Of a DNA stretch of 64,000 bases, positions 58,276 through 64,000 are shown piece by piece (positions within the stretch are counted from its first letter, which is position 1; every line of letters starts with the position of its first letter). A program made the translations under genes and the position numbers. The DNA comes from an uncultured Myxococcales bacterium (GTDB taxonomy: Bacteria; Myxococcota_A; Bradymonadia; UBA7976; UBA1532), in NCBI GenBank assembly GCA_903847385.1, contig CAINDO010000071.1, positions 1 through 64,000 on the forward strand. Reading direction: 5' to 3'. The notes under the pieces are model-generated. The model ran no database searches. It had not been told where the DNA came from and worked only from the letters and a program-made list of their open reading frames with translations.

Positions 58276-59730
58276 ATGTCCCTGGAGATCAAGCAACAGC
58301 TCCGGCTCAGCCAGCAGCTGGTCATGACGCCTCAGCTGCAGCAGGCCATCAAGCTGCTCCAGCTCTCGCGGATGGAGCTGGTGGACCAGGTCCGCGAGGA
58401 GCTCATGGAGAACCCCCTGCTGGAGGAGTTCTCCGAGATCCAGGCGACCGAAGCCCGGGTCGAGGGCGAGGGTGAGGTTCAGCGGCGCGAGGAGAAGGAG
58501 CGCACGCTCACCGTCTCCGAGAGCAACGACAACGCCGAGAAGACCCAGAAGGAGATCGACTGGAGCGACTACTTCGAGAACTACTCGGCGCCCACGCCCG
58601 CCCTGAGCGCCCAGCGCCTGCGGGACGACGACCTGCCCGGTGTCGAGGCGACCCTCTCGAAGAAGACCACGCTCTTCGACCACCTGCTCTGGCAGCTCCA
58701 GGTCTCGGATTTCACCGAGCAGGAGGAGCGCGTCGCCCTGATGATCATCGGCAACATCGATGATCGCGGCTACCTGATCGGCATCTCGCTCCAGCAGATC
58801 GCCGAGGACCTCGACCTCGACCTCGAGTACGTCGAAGAAATCCTCGAGATGGTGCAGCAGTGCGACCCCGTCGGCGTCGCCGCCCGCGACCTGCGGGAAT
58901 GCCTGCTCATCCAGGCCCGGTTCCACCAGTTCGGTGCGATCGTCGAGGACGTCATCTCCAACCACATGGAGAACCTCGAGAAGAAGAACTACGGGGCCAT
59001 CGGCCGCTCGATGGACATCGAGCTCGAGGAGGTCATCGAGGCGGCGCGCATCGTCAGCCAGATGGAGCCCCACCCCGGGCGCCCCTACGCCGGCGACGAC
59101 GCCCAGTACGTCACCCCCGACATCTACGTGAAGAAGATCGATGGCGAGTGGGCGACCGTTCTCAACGAGGACGGCATGCCCCGCCTGAAGATCAGCAGCT
59201 TCTACCGCAACGCCCTGGCCGGGAACTCCAGCGACGAGACGAAGAAATACGTCACGGACAAGCTGAATTCGGCGGCGTGGTTGATTCGCAGCATCCAGCA
59301 GCGGCAGAAGACCATCGTCAAGGTCACCGAGAGCATCGTGAAGTTCCAGAAGGACTTCTTCGATCGCGGCGTCGATTTCCTCAAACCGCTCATCCTCCGC
59401 GACGTCGCGGACGATATCGGCATGCACGAGTCGACGGTCAGCCGGGTCACCAACAACAAGTACGTTCACACGCCCCACGGCATCTTCGAGCTCAAGTACT
59501 TCTTCAACTCGTCCATCAACAAGACGGATGGCGACAACCTGGCCAGCGAGGCCGTGAAGAACAAGATCAAGGCCCTCATCCAGCACGAGGATCAAAAGGA
59601 TCCCTGGAGCGACCAGGCCCTGGTCGAACTGCTCAAGAAGGACGGCATCGAGATCGCGCGGCGGACCGTCGCCAAGTACCGCGAGATGATGGGTGTCCTG
59701 CCGAGCTCGAAGCGAAAGCGGCTGTTCTAG
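58276..59730 (+). CDS. rpoN: RNA polymerase sigma-54 factor
   Basis: 484 aa, full length. Region I: LRLSQQLVMTPQLQQAIKLL and QVREELMENPLLEE (Gln-rich activator-interacting part); acidic region II about 60-105; core-binding and HTH regions (DDIGMHESTVSRVTNNKYVH); RpoN box ARRTVAKYRE at about 461-470. Directs transcription from -24/-12 promoters with bEBP activators, widespread in myxobacteria. Confidence 0.98.
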   Translation: MSLEIKQQLRLSQQLVMTPQLQQAIKLLQLSRMELVDQVREELMENPLLEEFSEIQATEARVEGEGEVQRREEKERTLTVSESNDNAEKTQKEIDWSDYFENYSAPTPALSAQRLRDDDLPGVEATLSKKTTLFDHLLWQLQVSDFTEQEERVALMIIGNIDDRGYLIGISLQQIAEDLDLDLEYVEEILEMVQQCDPVGVAARDLRECLLIQARFHQFGAIVEDVISNHMENLEKKNYGAIGRSMDIELEEVIEAARIVSQMEPHPGRPYAGDDAQYVTPDIYVKKIDGEWATVLNEDGMPRLKISSFYRNALAGNSSDETKKYVTDKLNSAAWLIRSIQQRQKTIVKVTESIVKFQKDFFDRGVDFLKPLILRDVADDIGMHESTVSRVTNNKYVHTPHGIFELKYFFNSSINKTDGDNLASEAVKNKIKALIQHEDQKDPWSDQALVELLKKDGIEIARRTVAKYREMMGVLPSSKRKRLF

Positions 59731-59749
59731 GATTTTCAGGAGAAGTGGC

Positions 59750-60211
59750 ATGCACATCGCCGAGTTTCTCGACAAGACGGCGGTCACGGCGGACCTCAAG
59801 GCCACCAACAAGCCCGGTGTTCTGCGCGAACTGGTGGGCCTCGCCCTGAAGGCGCGCCCCGATCTCGACCCCAACGTCCTGGTGGACACGCTCATCGCGC
59901 GGGAGAAGCTTCAGAGCACCGGCATCGGCGATGGCTACGCGATCCCGCACGGCAAGACGAACGCCGTGCCGACCATCATCGCCTGCGTCGGCCGGAGCGC
60001 CGGCGGCGTGGACTTTCAGAGCCACGACGGCAAGCCGACGCACCTGTTCTTCACGCTCCTGGTGCCCGAGTCGAGCCACGCCCTGCACCTCAAGGCCCTG
60101 GCCCGGGTGTCCCGCCTCATCCGCGAGACCCGCATCCGCGAGTCCCTGCTGAACGCGAAGACCTCGGCCGAGCTGTACGACATCATCGTCTCCGAGGACG
60201 CCCGTCTCTGA
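59750..60211 (+). CDS. ptsN: PTS IIA-like nitrogen-regulatory protein
   Basis: 153 aa. ATG at 59750 with AGGAG 7 bp upstream. EIIA(fructose/nitrogen) fold with the phosphorylated His67 in YAIPHGKTNA, LREKLQSTGIGDG context and LFFTLLVPESSHALHLKALA. Member of the regulatory phosphotransferase pathway; typical partner of rpoN. Confidence 0.96.
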   Translation: MHIAEFLDKTAVTADLKATNKPGVLRELVGLALKARPDLDPNVLVDTLIAREKLQSTGIGDGYAIPHGKTNAVPTIIACVGRSAGGVDFQSHDGKPTHLFFTLLVPESSHALHLKALARVSRLIRETRIRESLLNAKTSAELYDIIVSEDARL

Positions 60212-60224
60212 CGGGGTCGCCGCC

Positions 60225-61182
<958 letters not shown>

Positions 61183-61190
<8 letters not shown>

Positions 61191-62076
61191 AGTGGTCGCC
61201 ATCCCGGATCCGATGCGCCTGACGGTCGTGACCGGCCTCTCGGGCTCGGGGATCTCCACGGGCATCCACGCCCTCGAGGACCTGGGCTGGTTCTGCGTGG
61301 ACAACATCCCGCCGCCGCTCGTGCCCAAGCTGGTCGAGCTCGCCCGGGACTCGCAGAACGCGCAGCGGCTGGCCATCGGCATCGACGCCCGCGGCATCAC
61401 GGACGCGCCGGGCACGGTGGCGTTGCTCCAGGAGCTCGAGCGGGCGGGCTACAAGCTGGACATCCTGTTCCTGGATGCGCAGGAGCCCGTGCTGCTGCGC
61501 CGCTTCAGCGAGTCGCGTCGGCGCCACCCCATGGCGGTCAAGGGCACGCCCCTGCCGGATGCCATCCGGGCGGAGCGCCTGGCCATGCACCCCCTGCGCG
61601 AGGTCGCCACCTGGGTCCTCGACACGTCGGACCTGAACGTCCACGAGTGCAAGCGGCGGGTGCAGGCCTGGGCGCAGGGCGAGGAGCGCAAAGGCGAGCT
61701 GAACATCGCCGTGCTCAGCTTCGGTTTCCGGCACGGGCTGCCCCCCGAGGCGGACGTCGTCTGGGACGTCCGGTTCCTGCCCAACCCGCACTTCATCCCG
61801 GAGTTGAAGCCCCAGACCGGCCTCGACGCGCCCGTGCGCGACTTCGTCCTGGCCAAGCTGGAGACGCAGAGTTTCCTCAATGCGTTCCTGCCCCTGTTGG
61901 AATCCGTCATTCCGCACTATGAGGTCGAGGGGAAGAGCTACCTGACGGTGGCCATCGGCTGCACCGGGGGTCGGCATCGCTCCGTGGCCATCGCGGAGCG
62001 TGTGGCGGCTCATCTCACCACCCGCGGTCTCCGGGCGGTCATTCGCCACCGGGACATCGACAAGGATGTGAAATGA
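61183..62076 (+). CDS. rapZ: RapZ/YvcJ-family nucleotide-binding protein with altered Walker A
   Basis: 297 aa from TTG 61183, overlapping hprK by 8 bp (GGGGGA 8 bp upstream). RLTVVTGLSGSGIST (11-26) is the P-loop, ALEDLGWFCVDNIPPPLVP the family signature, DARG and LFLDAQEPVLLRRFSESRRRHP follow, and the C-terminal SFGFRHGLPPEADVVWDVRF, NPHFIPEL and GCTGGRHRSVAIAERV are fully conserved. In enterobacteria RapZ controls glmZ sRNA processing; in others it binds UDP-GlcNAc. Position 24, normally the ATP-binding Lys, is Ile here. Confidence 0.93.
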
Positions 62077-62477
62077 TTGGCGTGGTCGTCTGCACGCACG
62101 GCCCCCTCGCCGGGGCCCTCGTCGAAACGGCAAACCTCATCGTGGGGGACTACCCGAACATCACGCCCGTCGGCCTGAAGAGCGGCGACGCCCCCGAGGA
62201 CGTGATGAACCGCATCCGCGACGCCATCGCCGAGGTGAACGCCGGCGCCGGCGTGCTCATCCTCTGCGACATGTTCGGCGGCACCCCCTCGAACCTGAGC
62301 CTCTCGTTCCTCGGCGACGACGTCGAGGTGGTGACCGGCGTCAGCCTGCCCATGCTGCTGAAGCTCTACACCTCGCGGGACGCGCCGCTGCCCGAGGTGG
62401 CGCAGAGCGTCTGTGACCACGCACGGCAGAGCACACTCGTCGCCGGGTCGCTGCTCAAGCCGAAGAAGGGGGCCTGA
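62073..62477 (+). CDS. PTS system mannose-family IIA component
   Basis: 134 aa, overlapping rapZ by 4 bp. Phosphorylated His9 in VVVCTHGPLAGALVE, and LILCDMFGGTPSNLSL with GVSLPMLLKL, the signature of EIIA(Man). Takes phosphate from HPr and passes it to IIB. Cytosolic. Confidence 0.95.
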   Translation: MIGVVVCTHGPLAGALVETANLIVGDYPNITPVGLKSGDAPEDVMNRIRDAIAEVNAGAGVLILCDMFGGTPSNLSLSFLGDDVEVVTGVSLPMLLKLYTSRDAPLPEVAQSVCDHARQSTLVAGSLLKPKKGA

Positions 62478-62960
62478 GTGAACCCCTTCTACCGCGTGGA
62501 CAACCGGCTCGTGCACGGCCAGATCATCGCCACCTGGATGCCCCATCTGCGGCTCCAGCGCATCCTGATCGCCTCGGACACCGTGCCCAACAACGCCCTG
62601 CAGATGACCATGTTCCGCATGGCCATCCCGCAGCAGCTCCAGTTCGAGGCCCTGCCCATCAAGAACGCCGCCCGGGCGCTCGCCGGGCGGGTCTACGGCA
62701 ACGAGAAGGTGCTGGTGCTGTTCGAGACCGTGGCGGACGCCGTGCGGCTCTTCAACGGCGGCAACCCCTTCGCGCTGCTCAACATCGGCAACGTGCACCA
62801 CGCCGCGGACCGGCGGCGTTTCACCAACGCCGTGTACCTGGGGGACGCCGACATCGAGGCCCTGAAGGGCCTGATGGAGCGCGGCACGCGCATCGAGATC
62901 CGCAGCCTGCCCACGGAGCCCCCCATCGACCTTCACCAGGCCCTGAGCGAGGTGCGCTGA
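62478..62960 (+). CDS. PTS system mannose/sorbose-family IIB component
   Basis: 160 aa, GTG start immediately after the IIA stop. Active-site His13 in RVDNRLVHGQIIATW; AARALAGRVYGNEKVLVLFE and LNIGNVHH match the IIB(Man) fold. Passes phosphate to the incoming sugar held by IIC-IID. Confidence 0.95.
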   Translation: MNPFYRVDNRLVHGQIIATWMPHLRLQRILIASDTVPNNALQMTMFRMAIPQQLQFEALPIKNAARALAGRVYGNEKVLVLFETVADAVRLFNGGNPFALLNIGNVHHAADRRRFTNAVYLGDADIEALKGLMERGTRIEIRSLPTEPPIDLHQALSEVR

Positions 62961-63683
62961 GTGTCGTTCGACCCCCTGCAGCTGAGCCGCGACGCCCTCC
63001 AGGTGACCCTGGTCGGGGGACTGCTCGCGCTCGACCGGCGTGGGGCGTTCCAGCTCATGGTCTCGCAGCCGCTGGTGGTGATCCCGGTGCTGGGGCTGAT
63101 GTTCGGGCAGCTCGACACGGCCCTGTGGATGGGCGCGCTGGTGCAGCTGCTCTGGATGGCCTCGTTGATCGTCGGCGCCAGCGTGCCGCCGAACGAGACG
63201 CTGGCCTCCGTCGTCATCGGCGGCACGGTCTTGTTGTATGCCCGGCACTTCGGCACCCCGGACGTCGCCGTGCAGGCCATGGCGATCCTCGTCGGGGCCC
63301 CGGTGGCCTGGGTGGGGCGCTGGCTGGACATCCGGCTCGAGCGGGAGAACCTGAGCCTGTGCGCCCGGGCGGACGAGGCGGCCCGCGCGGGCGCCCCCTT
63401 CGCCCTCTCGCGGTTGCCGGCGGTGGGCCTGCTGCGCACCTTCGCGGCCGAGGGCAGCCTCATCGCCCTGGGGCTGGTGCTCTCCATCCTGTGTGTGGCC
63501 ATCGCGCGCCCGCTGCTGGGGCGCCCCGAGGTCAAGGCGTTCGAGGTCGTCGGCATCTACCTGCTGCCCGCCCTGGGCCTCGCCGTCGCCCTGACGACGG
63601 TTCGACGCCGGCGCGCGCTCCTGCTCTCGGCGGCCTCGTTCGTGCTCGTGCTGATCGGCCTGCGCTACCTGGAGGTCCAATGA
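62961..63683 (+). CDS. PTS system mannose-family IIC component
   Basis: 240 aa, GTG start with no gap after IIB. Predicted polytopic: VTLVGGLLALDRRGAFQLMV, PLVVIPVLGLMFGQLDTALW, MGALVQLLWMASLIVGASVP (the PPNE motif follows), then four more hydrophobic stretches. Weakly conserved membrane channel of the EII(Man) complex; sugar specificity unknown. Confidence 0.88.
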   Translation: MSFDPLQLSRDALQVTLVGGLLALDRRGAFQLMVSQPLVVIPVLGLMFGQLDTALWMGALVQLLWMASLIVGASVPPNETLASVVIGGTVLLYARHFGTPDVAVQAMAILVGAPVAWVGRWLDIRLERENLSLCARADEAARAGAPFALSRLPAVGLLRTFAAEGSLIALGLVLSILCVAIARPLLGRPEVKAFEVVGIYLLPALGLAVALTTVRRRRALLLSAASFVLVLIGLRYLEVQ

Positions 63684-64000
63684 GCACGCTCCAGGGAACG
63701 CTCGCCGCCGGGGCGCCCGCCGCCGAGGCCCCCGTGCGCCGTGTGGGGCGCGTCACGCTCTTCCGCGTGTTGTGGCGCAGCTTCTTCTTCCAGGCGGCCT
63801 GCAACTACGAGCGCATGCAGAACGTCGGCTTCGCCTTCTGCATCCTGCCGGCGCTCACGCGGCTGTACCAGGGCGAGGACCTCAAGCGGGCCATGACCCG
63901 CCACCTGGAGTTCTTCAACAGCCACCCCTACATGACGGACGCCCTGCTCGGGGCCACCGTGCGCCTCGAGGAGGAGCACGCCGCCGGCCGCATCGGCGAG
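63680..64000 (+). CDS. PTS system mannose-family IID component (3' end cut by window)
   Basis: 107 residues visible. ATG overlaps the IIC stop by 4 bp with GGAGG 6 bp upstream. LFRVLWRSFFFQAACNYERM, QNVGFAFCILPALTRLYQGE, HLEFFNSHPYMTDALLGA and EEEHAAG match the N-terminal half of EIID(Man). Completes the IIA-IIB-IIC-IID set; HPr/EI genes may follow beyond the window. Confidence 0.93.
   Translation, partial: MSTLQGTLAAGAPAAEAPVRRVGRVTLFRVLWRSFFFQAACNYERMQNVGFAFCILPALTRLYQGEDLKRAMTRHLEFFNSHPYMTDALLGATVRLEEEHAAGRIGE

Overview
The window is high-G+C DNA, densely packed with genes, from a Gram-negative bacterium of the myxobacterial/deltaproteobacterial type (Myxococcota is the best guess). Evidence: a giant secreted PKD protein ending in a MYXO-CTERM-like tail (Cys-Gly-Cys, one hydrophobic helix, Arg cluster), lipoproteins with calcium-binding Asp-rich (TSP3/MopE-like) repeats, eukaryote-like Ser/Thr kinases with FHA, PEGA and zinc-ribbon proteins, Kdo/Lpt genes of an outer-membrane bacterium, and an rpoN-ptsN-hprK-rapZ-mannose PTS string typical of deltaproteobacteria. 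No tRNA, rRNA, CRISPR array, IS element or integrase was seen. Many neighbouring genes overlap by 1-11 bp, suggesting translational coupling.

Layout. 1-15.9 kb: a truncated Ser/Thr kinase, a methyltransferase, a Cys-rich lipoprotein, two glycosyltransferases, serine acetyltransferase, several small secreted or membrane proteins, an orphan EboE-like protein, MutY, a lipase-like hydrolase, a receiver-HDOD regulator and an orphan OppF-type ATPase. 15.9-29.8 kb (all minus strand): the PKD giant, a second Ser/Thr kinase, a 1199-aa propeller lipoprotein, a TPR-PEGA protein, a vWA-FHA membrane protein and an FHA protein, which together look like an envelope signalling and surface module.

30.4-48.7 kb (minus strand): one contiguous contractile injection system (CIS) locus of the extracellular/phage-tail-like (Afp/PVC/actinobacterial) type. 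In transcription order: DUF4255 tail terminator, sheath 1, tube 1, terminator hairpin, tail-assembly protein, a tiny DUF6760-like gene with no normal start codon, sheath 2 (with a large insertion), tube 2, a 1475-aa Ala/Pro/Thr-rich protein, LysM tube initiator, gp27-like spike base, a double zinc-ribbon protein, gp25, baseplate J, a PASTA-gpI fusion, and a 522-aa fibre-like protein. There are no capsid, terminase or integrase genes, so it is not a prophage; there are no TssJ/L/M or ClpV genes, so it is not a T6SS. An AAA+ ATPase, an OB-fold/PAAR spike tip and an obvious toxin are not visible here. This locus is the most interesting part of the window.

48.9-52.9 kb: two tandem paralogous lipoproteins, an RluA-type pseudouridine synthase, and a TPR/LytR_C-like secreted protein. 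53.1-58.3 kb: lipopolysaccharide genes kdsB-pyrG-kdsA-acyltransferase-lptA-lptB, making CMP-Kdo (with CTP supplied by PyrG) and exporting LPS. 58.3-64 kb: rpoN, ptsN, hprK, rapZ and mannose-family PTS IIA, IIB, IIC and (partial) IID, linking sigma-54, phosphotransfer and sugar uptake or sensing.
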